The notes under the pieces were generated by a model. The model saw only the letters and a list, made by a program, of their open reading frames with translations. It had not been told where the DNA came from and did not search any database. From Pegoplata infirma (Eukaryota; Arthropoda; Insecta; Diptera; Anthomyiidae): DNA of 64,000 nucleotides. The translations under genes were made by a program, and so were the position numbers. The stretch is taken from contig OY992540.1 of NCBI GenBank assembly GCA_963921195.1, forward strand, positions 132,866,671 to 132,930,670, written 5' to 3'. Shown here piece after piece: positions 54,509 to 64,000 of this stretch. Position 1 is the stretch's first letter; every line of letters starts with the position of its first letter.

Positions 54509-55011
54509 TACGTTTAAAAAATTAAAAAAAAAATCTCAAAATTTATTTTTCTTTGCACTTTCATAGAGCTTGATATAATCTTTTATATAAACTTAATTTG
54601 AGCCAAATTTGGTAATTTTAACCCTTGGCGCCCTTCGATCAAAATTTGGGATTTTTCAAAAAATTTCTACCCGTGATCGCCATTTGAATACATTGTTGCA
54701 AATCCCCAAAAACATTTTTTTAACATAATTAACAAAATGATTTTGTTAGTGTTAATACTTGGTGTTATTAAGTTGATGATTTCTTTGAACGTGACATGTC
54801 TAAACTTCCGGTTAAAACTCTCCCTTTATGTTTTGCATTATTTTTTCTTCTTTTCTTTCTGTGTCTGTAAATGTACAAATACAATATAATTTTGATTCGT
54901 TTTATATCTTTTTACTTAAAACAGAAAAGAAAGTCAATTTATTTTAGATTCTTTGTTTTTGTAGTTTTTTTTTTTGCAATGTTCTTTAACTGTTTGGACT
55001 TTTATTCAGAA
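54509..55011. other. Fragment of the family D core, then unassigned sequence
   Basis: CCCTTCGATCAAAATTTGGG near 54630 resembles the family D core. From 54700 on nothing is recognised. Confidence 0.4.
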
Positions 55012-55569
55012 ACCCAGCAATATTTTTTTTAAGCTGTTGTAGAACCGGTTCTACTTTACCGATTCATACAACCAATTTTTGATTCGTTACACTCATATAA
55101 CAAATCCAGTTGCCACAACCGTTAGTATTTCATCCTAATTTTTAAGGTTGTCACAACCGGTCATTCGGTTGCTACAAATTTCGGTATATTTCAACTGTCA
55201 CTACCTCATATTGCGGTTGCCATAACCGAATTAAGGTTGTGACATCCGCATGATCGGTTACGACGACCTCACAAATGAAGGTCGTCGTAACTTCATTTGT
55301 GAGGTTAGGAAACACTTAGAAGGAAACATTTTGTGAGTTAATAACCGGTTCCTTAAATCAGTCATAACCAGAGGTAAATTGATGTTCATCGACAAGCTAT
55401 TTTTGTTCGTATTTTATGCAGGTCTTTGGCCAGTTCTGGATAGCAGAACCTTTCATTTTAGAGTATCGATCAATCTATAATCAGGATAATGGAACTGGTG
55501 TAAGTTGATCAGGTTGAGCGTGTATAGAGCAGGTTCCATTAGAATGACTTTTAAAAAATGTTGCTGGGT
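55012..55569. mobile_element. Inverted-repeat element with ACCCAGCAA ends, ACCGGTT words
   Basis: Left ACCCAGCAATATTTTTTTTA and right AAAAAATGTTGCTGGGT are inverted. The interior has AACCGGTTCT and GTTGTGAC-type words, and a hairpin with ACGACCTCACAAATGAAGG and its inverse near 55261-55305. Confidence 0.65.
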
Positions 55570-55949
55570 AAAATTTTTTTTGTCAATTAAATACTTTATA
55601 AATATATTTATTTTAACCCATTAAGTGCTAGTTAGAGTATAATTTTTTTTTGCAAATGATGACAATATTGAAGTAAGAATAAAATGGGTGGACTAGCTTT
55701 AGCACACATAAGCCTCGTAGCGTTCGTTGAAAGATCATCCCAGTCGGCAAAAAACTTTCATACAATTTTTCAAAATGTCTCCTAATGACATGTCAGCAGT
55801 TGGTCAGCGGTTGCTTAAATGAATTGTTGGTGGCCATCGATACTGGTGGACACTGCTGATATGTTATTAGGGACATCTGCATCGTTAAAAGACAAGAACT
55901 AAGTGTGCCATAGTACTTAGGCGCGAAAACATTCTTAACAAACAGCGTC
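55570..55949. other. Unassigned sequence with a CAGTTGG-MITE-like segment
   Basis: The segment near 55740-55890 (CAAAATGTCTCCTAATGACA, GGGACATCTGCATC) resembles parts of the MITEs at 955-1630 and 57385-58095, but its ends are not clear. Confidence 0.4.
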
Positions 55950-57384
55950 TATGCAAAAAAATTCTTTCAGTCCTCGAAGCAGTTATACCTTTTGGTCGTC
56001 CATTAAAATAGATTTTTTACTACATTTCTTTTAAGAACGACCAATCATTTACTGACCCGTTTGATAAGGCCACTTCTTTGCTGAACTCCTTGCAAGAAAT
56101 TCTTTCTTGGCGGAATTTAATTAGCCCCTTTCTTCTTCTTCTTTCGTGCCCAAGCAGTTAAAAGGGTTCTTGCGGATCTCAACATAAACTAGTTACCGTG
56201 GCCGGATGGCATATTAGCACTGGCGCTGAAACAGTGTTCTTCGACGTTACTACGTTTATTGGCAAACCTTTTCGGCTCCTCGTTCCGTGCTGGAGTCTTC
56301 CTTCCCCTAATTTTGGAAGTTGGCCAATGTCATATCAATCCCTAAGCAGGGTGCGAATACTTACCCTGAAAATCACTGACGAAGTAAAATTTTCTCTGCG
56401 CTCTTCAAAGTGATGGAAAGCGTGGTAAATTACCAGCTTGTGAAGTATTTAGAAACTTATTTACTTTTAAATGATAGACAGTAAGGCTTCCGTAGCGGTC
56501 GATCTGTTAGCGTTTCTTTCGGAACGTTGGAGACTGTTATATTTTCAAGGCGTTCGATCGTGTAGGAAACTCGTATCTAAGCTTAATTCTTTTGGTGTTG
56601 GTAATGACTTTTCTCGATTCAGAATGAGTTTTCTCAGATCTCCCAATGTACGTGGTGTTTTAGATGGGGTCTCATCAAACGAGGTCTCATCAGCTATGCT
56701 CAGGGCTACCAAAAGGTTCTCCTCTTTCTCCTACCTCTCTACCGTATCTTCCTTTGTTTTTAATGACCTTCTTGTTAGACTTTCAATCCTACCTACTCGT
56801 TTGCAGGCGACTGCATCATTTGTCCTTCATTTTCTTTCGATCACAGGCCAAGCTCTTTGGAGATAAGGTGTATGCAGTAAAATATGAATGACAAACTCAA
56901 CCAGGAACTTATAAGAGCTAATAAGATCGATGTTAATGCAGAAAAGACCCAAAGTTGTAAGTTGACCCACAAACGGATCGTGCAATCAGCATTGTCATTT
57001 GTAGCTATAGATGGTATAGGTATTGAGGAATCGGATACTCTTGATGGTCGTGGCATAAAGATACTGTGTACATTCCGTTGGAATAAACGTGAATTTCAAG
57101 TGTCGAAAGAAGCATTCAAGTGTCTTGGTTTTCCAAAACGGTGACTTGACCCCATCTGATCTCCTTACTATTTATATTAGCTTTATCCGGCCGAAAATGA
57201 AATAAAACTTCCATATAAGGCAGGGTCATCAATGTCTTTTTCGAAGCTTCTGGACCGTGTTCAGAGAAGGGCAGTGAAGCTTATCAACGATTTTCGTGTA
57301 AACAACACTATTGATGTGGGTTGTGTGACACCGTGGGACGTGTGTTTTCGTAATACTCACCTATCTAGTAGATCCACCCGTTTG

Positions 57385-58095
57385 CAGTTGAAAAGTGTGT
57401 CACTGAGGAAATATCCACAGTGATTCCTTGAGGAAATGTCTTCAGGTTCTGACAAATCATAGGTAGTCCTTGATGACATGTCCTAACATTGTCAGCACTG
57501 AATGTTTGCTTTAAGAGTGTGGACAATCCCTCTAAGACGTCTAAAAGGAAATGTCTTCAGAACAGCAGTATATTAAATTAGAATTTTAAATCTGGGCAAC
57601 TCTTCAATTTCCAAGAAAAAGATGGCAATATTATCGATTTATTTAAAATAAAATCAAAATCTAACAAGTAGTATAAAAGTAATAAATAGACAAACTATAT
57701 TCAAAATAAAGTTTGGAACAAGTAGTTAGATGTTGGACTAATAAACTGGAGGTTCCAGGCTCAAATCCAGTTGGGACTAAAAAAAGCGAAAAGTTTTTTC
57801 TAAATATGAGAACGATAATTTATATAGGAAAATGGCTAAAAGTAAAAACTAAAGGAAATACGAAATTTTTTTGTATTTTCTCATGACCTACGTCAGACAT
57901 TTCCCTAAAGAAGTCTTAGGTGACATGTCCCCAGAAGGTCAGCCCTGACCACTGCTGACTTTGAGTGAGGACATTTTGAAAATTTTTATGTAACTGTCCT
58001 CAACCCAGTACATAGAGATGTCTTGTGTATGTCAGCAGTGACTCTGACATGTCACCGCTCCGTCACTGAGGATGGCTCGAGGACGTTGCCAACTG
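57385..58095. mobile_element. MITE with CAGTTGG ends, copy 2
   Basis: A 711-bp insert, in reverse orientation relative to the copy at 955-1630 and alignable along nearly all its length, with ends CAGTTGAAAAGTG and CGTTGCCAACTG. It carries an extra segment of about 33 bp near 57750-57783 that copy 1 lacks. Confidence 0.85.
57725..57779 (+). repeat. tRNA-like 3' half inside the MITE
   Basis: GTTGGACTAATAAACTGGAG is followed by TTCCAGGCTCAAATCCAG, a fair anticodon arm and a T arm with a B-box-like GGCTCAAATCC. No A box is present. This is a tRNA-like or SINE-like fragment, not a tRNA gene. Confidence 0.35.
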
Positions 58096-58250
58096 AGAAG
58101 ATCCTACATTTCGCACAACGCATTACAGAGAAAATTCGTTTTTAAGTCGAACAATTCGTATGTGGATCAAACTCCCTGCATTATTTTAAAAAATGTATAT
58201 CAAATATTCACAAGCACTGTTCCGTCTTTCCTCCTTCCCATACCTTAGTT

Positions 58251-58440
58251 TCCTGACCAATATAAGGCATTGCATTAGTTGGAGGGGGCATCCCCTGAAT
58301 ATTGCTCCAATTATATAAAAAAAACTTCCTAGAGCTGTTACCGATTGCAGAAACATTGAAAAGACTCGACCACTGATTGAGTTTCCTAATGTAGTTACAA
58401 ACAAGAGATTCGCTCCAACTTTCGTACCTTCGCACCGTCT
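58251..58440. other. Unassigned sequence
   Basis: Sequence between the retrotransposon C-terminal block and the Transib-like element. The short minus-strand frames here have no domain. Confidence 0.4.
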
Positions 58441-59278
58441 CACAGTGCCACATTTGGCCAATCTAGCACGACAAAAATCAAAAAAAAAAGTTCCCCGATT
58501 TTTATGATTTGTTTGTATGTATTGTAAAACATTCCTAATAACACGGAAATACTCATATAAGAACTATAATTCTATTCGTTATTAAGATGTGGGTGCATAA
58601 AGTTGCATCTTGTAAAATTCTGAAAGTAGTGTTCATTATTTCGCATTAATTAAGTCGATTTTAAACTGTTGTAACTTTTTAACAAAAAAAGATATTTATA
58701 CACTCTTTTTGGTTATTTTAAAGGATATTTAAAGGCTTTAAGTCAAATCTTTTCTTCTTTTTTTAAACAATTTTTTCTATTTCTTATAAAATTTTTAACA
58801 CAATAAAAATTTTTGAAAAGAAAATTATATAATTATTTTTTTTGATGGAATAGAACTTTTGTGTTTGGTCTCTATTGGTCGCCGGACTTTTTCAGACATA
58901 TTGACCAATATCCATAGTACTTATTTCAACGGCTAACTTTTGCGACCGTCTGCGACGCCGACTACAGTGGGGCGATGTGTAAACCTTGTTTTTACATATT
59001 TTTTAAACACATTTTTAAAAGTGGGCGTGGCAATTGTCTGACCGCCCCCTTTTCTTGTGATATTATTTCTACAGTCCATGAGAGTATATATACCAAGATT
59101 AAAAAAATTACAACCAAAATTAAAAATTTTTTAAAAAGTGGGCGTGGCCGTAAACTGGCCTCCCATATTTTTCATAATGTTGTTTTTGAAGTCAAAACGA
59201 ACATTTATACCGAATTTCCAGTCAATATAAATAAAATTGGATTTTTGTCGTCCTAGATTGGCCAAATGTGGCACTGTG
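58441..59278. mobile_element. Transib-like nonautonomous element, 5-bp duplication CGTCT
   Basis: Inverted ends of about 39 bp begin CACAGTGCCACATTTGGCCA on both sides, with one mismatch in the first 38. They are flanked by CGTCT (58436-58440 and 59279-59283). A CACAGTG-type heptamer at the tip plus a 5-bp G+C-containing duplication is the signature of Transib transposons, relatives of the RAG1 recombinase. The interior has two GTGGGCGTGGC words and no transposase. Confidence 0.65.
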
Positions 59279-59283
59279 CGTCT

Positions 59284-59980
59284 ATTGGAAAGTACCATAG
59301 AACTTGATAAATAATGCTATCTTGTGAATAATCTGAGTTTTGAAAAACTGAACTATTTTTTGAAATGGGTTAAATAAAGTATATTTTCCGACAGTGTTGC
59401 CAGATGCCTTTTTGCATACCTCTAAAAGGTTTTGAAAAACCTCCTTAAGTAAATATTGTTAGTCCTCAGGCTTTCCGTGAGCAAAACATGTCCTTTCCCC
59501 TTAACTGAGAAATATATGACTTATTGTTAGTCGGGTGGAAATCCTCCCCCCCTCCCAATACGGCAACACTAGAGTATGATATTATAACTAGTTTGACTTG
59601 TTTTATGCTCATTTATTTTTGTTGTAGTTCTATTTTTTTCCCATCTATTATTACTTGTTTTCTAGCTCTTCCTCTTCCTCACTCTCTCTCACATTTCTCT
59701 TATTTAAACGTTAATTTTATAGTTGTTACTTTTTTGCTTCAGTTTTCTTTACTTGTTTTTTGTTTTGTTTATCGCTGACAAATGTCACTGATTAAAAGAA
59801 AGGCAAAAAAACAAGTAGACTTGTGAATGACTTCTGTGTATGACGATAGTGTTTGAAATGGGTTGTTCAGTTTTTTTTTTATTTGTTAAATTGATATTCT
59901 TTTGCAAATTTATAATTTTATTAAGATTTTTTAGCTTTAACATGATATTGATTGAATATATTTAATTCCAAGTACCCAGC
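59284..59980. other. Unassigned sequence with a weak inverted pair
   Basis: CAGTGTTGCCAGATGCC near 59393 and ACGGCAACACTAG near 59561 are partly inverted and could bound a small hAT-like element, but no duplication was found. The rest is T-rich. Confidence 0.35.
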
Positions 59981-60823
59981 AACATTTTTCGAGAGCTGCT
60001 CTAATGGAACATGTTCCACAAGAACTGATTTACCTATCATCAGTTTCATAAAAACGGTTTAAGATCGGATTAACGGGAAGATATTGAGATCAAAAACCAG
60101 TTAAGAATCGTTGACACGGAACTGGTTCTACTTAGGAGAAATGGATTTTCTTTTTAACAGGAACAAAAATAACACAGTGCAACAAAAAAAAAATTGACAT
60201 ATTTCATAACAAACCCTCAAGGCTTTTTTTTAGTTCAGCGCTAGATATTTTTACAAGCATTTGAAGTTGGTGAACTTTTATTATAATTATAATAATAATT
60301 GCTTGAAAACTGTATAAGTGGCGTATACCTAATTTTGTATTTGCTTTTAAATAATAATCATACTCAACGATGCACAGTGGTTTATCTTTAATAATTTGTC
60401 CATTCAGTAAGCAGGTACTGAACCGATTGCAGCGAAACTCATACCGGTTATAGCTAATGTATTTTTGAGCTTACGTTTGGACGCTGGACCCCACATGTTC
60501 AATAAAGGTAACACCAGGGGCCCCTAAAGTAGAACCTGTTGTAAAATATCAACTTTTATTTGCTTTTGGTTTTATCCCATTCCGATTCGGAAAGTTCGAT
60601 TTTGTATCACTTCGTAACCGGTACGGGGAAATCAAGTAAAGAGGTGCCTGAGTAGTTCAGTTTATTCGTGGTTTTATCTGGTTCTTTTTCTCCAAAGTAA
60701 CACAAATTTTAGTGAAGCGGTTCTAATACCGGGTAGCAGTCACATATAATGCACCTTAAAATTTATTTATGGTTTCTAAAACAAGTTCTAATAAAAAGAT
60801 GCATATAAAAATGTTTGCTGGAT
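59981..60823. mobile_element. Inverted-repeat element with ACCCAGCAA ends, copy near 60 kb
   Basis: Left ACCCAGCAACATTTTT and right AAAAATGTTTGCTGGAT are inverted with one change. AACCGGTT and GGTTCTACTTTAG words occur inside, as in the element at 55012-55569. It is non-coding. Confidence 0.55.
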
Positions 60824-61724
60824 AAAATTAGAAAACTGTTTGAATATAAGTTAGCAAATATACTTTCTATAACTGATATTTGAGTTTGTTTAACAATGAA
60901 TGATATCATTTTGATATTTCTATCCAGCTTAATTTGTCTGCATTTAACCCGGTTGTACAACAATTTATTAACTCACAAGAATTTGTAACAATTCCTGGTC
61001 ATACACTGCAATTTTCAAAATTCAGACCAATTGAATTTTGAAAATTTCGAATTTCAATTGTTATATTCTCAATTTTACTTGAGATTTTAAAATTTTGTTC
61101 GATCTGCATAAAATGGAGGATTCTCGAATTGTAATTGATTTTCTTTTAAAATTCAGGTAATCTGTTTAGATCTGAATCGTCTTAAGCCTGAGTTTTTCCC
61201 CAATAACCGTACCAAATATAAATTCATATACATTTTTTACATTTCTCTCATAAATTTTTTTTTTTTGGTTACAGATTTATTAATCGGTTACCCAATTTCA
61301 AACATTCATATTTCTATTATTATCATAATTTTTAGTCGTTTGTTTACAATTCTTATTCACGTATATTTAAATTACTTGTGTCTATAAGTTGAATGTACTC
61401 ACTTAATCATCGTTTAATTGTTTAGAAAATTCCCATACCGTTTGTTAAACCACAAACACTGTGTTGGGATTTTGTAGATTTTTGCTGTTTAATTTTTAAA
61501 AATATATTCTAATTTAAAATTACCGAAAAAAGTTCCTAGACTTTAAAAAAAAAAAAATCGGGCAAGTCCCGAACAGAATATTTCATATTTTATTATGTGT
61601 TTTAAAGTTGGTTATTTTCCGTTTAATGTTCCGCAAAATATGAAAGGAACCCCCTAAAAATATTTAGATTTTTCATTATTTATGCAGCATATTATTTATA
61701 ACTTTGTTCTCTCTCCAACCACAG
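60824..61724. other. Intronic sequence without recognised genes
   Basis: It contains AATTTTGAAAATTTCGAATT-like inverted words near 61010-61120 and T-rich single-copy sequence. No coding sequence is supported. Confidence 0.4.
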
Positions 61725-61771
61725 TACGGCGTATACTCACTTTGTCATTCCGTGGGTAGCACAACGAAATA

Positions 61772-62350
61772 CACCGTCCGACAATTTATATTAAACATGA
61801 ACCGGATGATACACGTCTAAAAGTAGAGATCAAAGGAGTAAGACTGCATTTACAGTTTTTCATTTGGCGACCCTGTTTCCTTTTAAAAGGACTTTAAAGT
61901 TTTAAAGGATACGTTTTATTTTATAAAGAGGAGGATCTCCCCTAATTTTTCCATTTTATCATTCCATATCAGGATAAAAGGATGTGAATAAAGTCATTTG
62001 AAAACTTTTATCAAAATATTTTGTTGAAAATTTTGAATACTATTGAAGGATACATTTTTGAAAGGACGTAACTTACCTTATTATTCCTGATATGTAAAAA
62101 TAATAAAATAGGAAAATTAGGGGAGATCCTCCTCTTTCATTTGCTATCACTAGTGGTATCCTTGGATAAGTACAAATATTAAAAAAATATTTTATAAAAT
62201 AAAATCCGCTAAAACTTTGAAGTCCTTTTAAAAGGAAACAAGATCATGGAATGAAAAAACTGTAAATGCAGTTTTACTACATTTAGTCTCTAGTTTCAAA
62301 CGTGTATTATCTAGTTCGTGTTCAACGATTTTTTTTTCATTTTTGTCGGA
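61772..62350. mobile_element. Long-inverted-repeat element, ends CCGTCCGACAA
   Basis: Arms of about 170-190 bp pair from the tips (CGTCCGACAA) inward through GATACACG, CTGCATTTACAGTTTTT, CCTTTTAAAAGGACTT and AGGAGGATCTCCCCTAATTT. Nearly the whole element is one imperfect hairpin with a loop of about 150 bp. Confidence 0.8.
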
Positions 62351-62571
62351 CGCTGATATCGGTCTAGGACCCCATAAAGTATAACCTTCAAATTCATAAA
62401 AGTTACAAGAAGCTAATAAGAGATTTGTAAAAAGAAAATTTTGTATGTATTTTGCTTTAATTTTTTATGAATTTGGACGTAAATATTTATCATCGATTCT
62501 TAAAATTCTAGCGATGTCCGTTTGTAGAAGACATGATACAGTCCAAAATAAAAAAGCTACTCTCCTGAAGA

Positions 62572-62775
62572 TTGGCACGGAAATATCTTATGGTCATAGG
62601 CTGGTTAAATCTTAAATGGCACGGAAATATCTTATGGTCATAGGCTGGTTAAATCTTAAATAGCAAAATCAGTCCAAGGGGGAAAAGAGCTACTCTCCTG
62701 AATATTGGCACGGATATATCTTACGGTCATAGGCTGGTTAAGTCTTAAATGGCAAAATCAGTCCAAGGGGGAAAA
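62572..62775. repeat. Tandem triplication within the DINE copy
   Basis: Units containing ATATCTTATGGTCATAGGCT and GGTTAAATCTTAAATGGCA occur at about 62572, 62618 and 62705. The last two units also share AAAATCAGTCCAAGGGGGAA. Unit lengths differ, so two unequal events are likely. Confidence 0.85.
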
Positions 62776-62785
62776 CACCTCCCGA

Positions 62786-63039
62786 TATTCATGCAAATCT
62801 TTCATAATTCATAAAAATAGGAAATATTTGTTTAAAATTTGGTTTGTAGGTGTTAAAAGTGCACTTTGGTAATATTATAAATTCTGAATTTAATTGTACC
62901 TGAATCCGATATAAAAATTTCAGCACATATTCAGCTAAATCGCAAGGGAAAAGATGTAGCTTGCCATACCTACGTGCTACTACTTTCCCCTTCTGCACCT
63001 CCCCCAAAATGTCCCTGTTAATACTGTTATTTTTTATAC
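62786..63039. other. Unassigned sequence
   Basis: The minus-strand frame at 62789-63007 has no recognisable domain. No repeat family is clear. Confidence 0.35.
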
Positions 63040-63290
63040 CCCCTACAGTATGGTGATAGACTCACTTTGTCTGGGAGCCCGAAAAGTACATTAATTATTG
63101 ATCCAAATAGATTCTAAGACGTCATATGAATGTCCGTCCGTCCGTCTGTCTGTAAATAACACGATGCGGTCCAAAATAAAAGAGCTAGACTCTAGAAATA
63201 CTTAAAGGGGTAAAAACAGCGGGAAAAAGTTCCCTGATGAGGAACTTAACCAACCTCTAAAAACACCAGTTATTATTTAACATTCTTACT
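63040..63290 (-). mobile_element. DINE-1/Helentron-like family B, copy 6, fragment
   Basis: In reverse orientation: TATACCCCCTACAGTATGG, ACTCACTTTGTC, the GTCCGTCCGTCCGTCTGTCT block near 63132, GGTCCAAAATAAAAGAGCTA and GAACTTAACCAACCTCT. The hairpin end is missing. Confidence 0.7.
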
Positions 63291-63418
63291 TGATTTATTT
63301 TTCTAATATGAGGTTTCTCCATATAACAAACACCAGAGTCGATCGTTATCGAAATTCTACTTGACAAATAAATGGATTTAGAACTCTTCTAATACTACTG
63401 AACATCCAAAATAAGACT
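63291..63418. other. Short unassigned spacer
   Basis: About 130 bp, no feature recognised. Confidence 0.3.
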
Positions 63419-63990
63419 GGAAGGCGGCCTACACTTGATTTTCATTTTTCTGCTGGTCAAAAATTCGATTTCCAAACTTTTCCATCAAATCAGGTTTTTG
63501 AGAAAACTGAGGTCAAAATTCAAAAAAGTCGCCGTTTTGTATATTTGTGGCAACTCCTAGCAGATGAACCCGATGTGTTGACGACTTAAAAATAAGTCGA
63601 GGGTGAAGCTTAAACTTTACTCCTTAAGATGCAGAACTCATTTCGTCAGTCTCTTTAACCCTTGTCTTTCATTGATGTCTAATTGCCAAGTACCAAAAAA
63701 AAAAGTTTTTGGGGGAAACCTCCTTATTAAAAGACAATAGGTGCTCCAACGTTTAAAGCGATTGATCAAATGACTTTTATACATCTTAAAAAGCAATGTT
63801 TGAGCTTTACCCTTGACTTATTTTGAAGTCGTCAGCACATCGGGCTTATCCGATATGAATTGTCAAATATGTCCGAAAACGCGATATTTTTGTATTTCTA
63901 ATTTCTAAAAAACTTGATGTTATAGAAAACTTTAAAGACCGGATTTGTGACCAGGCGAATAATTGTAACATATGCATTAGGTGGCGTTCC
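63419..63990. mobile_element. Long-inverted-repeat element (arms about 250 bp)
   Basis: The left arm (about 63419-63645) and right arm (about 63780-63990) pair imperfectly. Shared words include CTGCTGGTCA with TGACCAGGCG, GAACCCGATGTGTTGACGAC with GTCGTCAGCACATCGGG, and AAAATAAGTCGAGGGT with its inverse. The loop is about 135 bp. The right end lies at the window edge and may be cut. Confidence 0.7.
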
Positions 63991-64000
63991 ATTCGCATAA

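Larger units (their letters stand above)
55950..58250 (+). pseudogene. Jockey-like reverse transcriptase pseudogene, copy 2
   Basis: Blocks in order: a linker region near 56060-56130 (LVTDPF-like region, then SLNS), RT start near 56280-56420 (GVFPSPNF to SSKVMES in shifting frames), GFRSGRS near 56490-56515, a region equivalent to the polymerase core to about 56770, then an open stretch at 56884-57144 with NDKLNQELIRANKIDVNAEK and FQVSKEAFKCLGFPKR. RVQRRAVKLINDFRV lies near 57250-57300, and after the MITE SHNALQRKFVF near 58110-58145. Frames break repeatedly and the active-site region is not intact. It shares blocks with the pseudogene at 25228-29360. Confidence 0.8.
61725..62785 (-). mobile_element. 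DINE-1/Helentron-like family B, copy 5, with insertion and internal triplication
   Basis: In reverse orientation: CTCTCCAACCACAGTACG, ACTCACTTTGTCATTCCGT, a break for the element at 61772-62350, then GGTCTAGGACCCCATAAAGT, TTCTAGCGATGTCCGTTTG and ACAGTCCAAAATAAAAAAGC. A segment with TGGTCATAGGCTGGTTAAAT is present three times (62572-62775). Its other end is missing. Confidence 0.65.

Noticed and set aside
56471..56866. A 131-residue intact protein
   Set aside because: It overlaps the RT region of a retrotransposon in a shifted frame; neighbouring blocks lie in other frames, so it is part of a pseudogene.
63225..63250. Hammerhead ribozyme core beginning CTGATGAG
   Set aside because: No GAAA-bearing partner core or stems fit; the motif is part of the DINE family B sequence.

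Overview
The window looks like intronic and intergenic DNA of a fly, probably a brachyceran or calyptrate dipteran. It is very AT-rich, has no bacterial gene organisation, and is packed with small nested transposable elements. Most open reading frames longer than 60 codons are chance ORFs in low-complexity or repeat DNA. I support only one host coding feature: a short first coding exon at 10315-10423 on the + strand. It has an in-frame upstream stop, a non-repetitive amino-acid composition and a consensus splice donor, and lies downstream of a long AT-rich leader (about 8450-10314). No convincing second exon follows. The rest of the window (10424-64000) therefore reads as a first intron of more than 53 kb. 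A polypyrimidine-AG/GTAAGT site at 39915-39942 on the same strand has the form of a recursive splice (ratchet) site.

Layout. 1-2390: a dead RNase H-bearing non-LTR retrotransposon cut by a MITE and a foldback repeat. 2393-4913: a PIF/Harbinger-like element (TTA duplication) carrying three nested elements, one a hAT MITE that has captured a mariner transposase fragment. 4940-8400: decayed 35-bp palindromic satellite, then a DINE-1/Helentron-like element split by a hAT that is itself split by a TA-flanked MITE. 8450-10423: host leader and exon. 10640-20050: DINE-like copies cut by hATs, a PIF MITE and two tRNA-derived SINEs, then a second RNase H fragment. 20565-25222: a 30-bp perfect hairpin and a 3.2-kb array of 35-bp double-palindrome repeats. 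25228-29360: a jockey-like reverse transcriptase pseudogene split by three TA-flanked MITEs. 29800-38200: nested MITEs, host-like stretches and an LTR primer-binding-site remnant. 38270-42560: an antisense RNase H fragment, a 16-bp minisatellite, the putative recursive splice site and a third RNase H pseudogene. 42945-54508: DINE-like copies in alternating orientation, hATs, a second 35-bp repeat region and a second foldback. 54510-64000: a second jockey-like pseudogene, a Transib-like element with CACAGTG ends and a CGTCT duplication, and several long-inverted-repeat elements.

How the parts relate. Nothing here works as a gene system apart from the host transcription unit. The useful content is insertion history. 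I could match target-site duplications for eleven hAT-type insertions (8 bp; two imperfect, one only 7 bp), Tc1/mariner-type MITEs (TA), PIF/Harbinger-type elements (TTA or TAA), one Transib-like insertion (5 bp) and one SINE (11 bp). These give a relative order of events up to three levels deep. Superfamily names rest on duplication length and terminal sequence seen here plus general family knowledge; no database search was possible.
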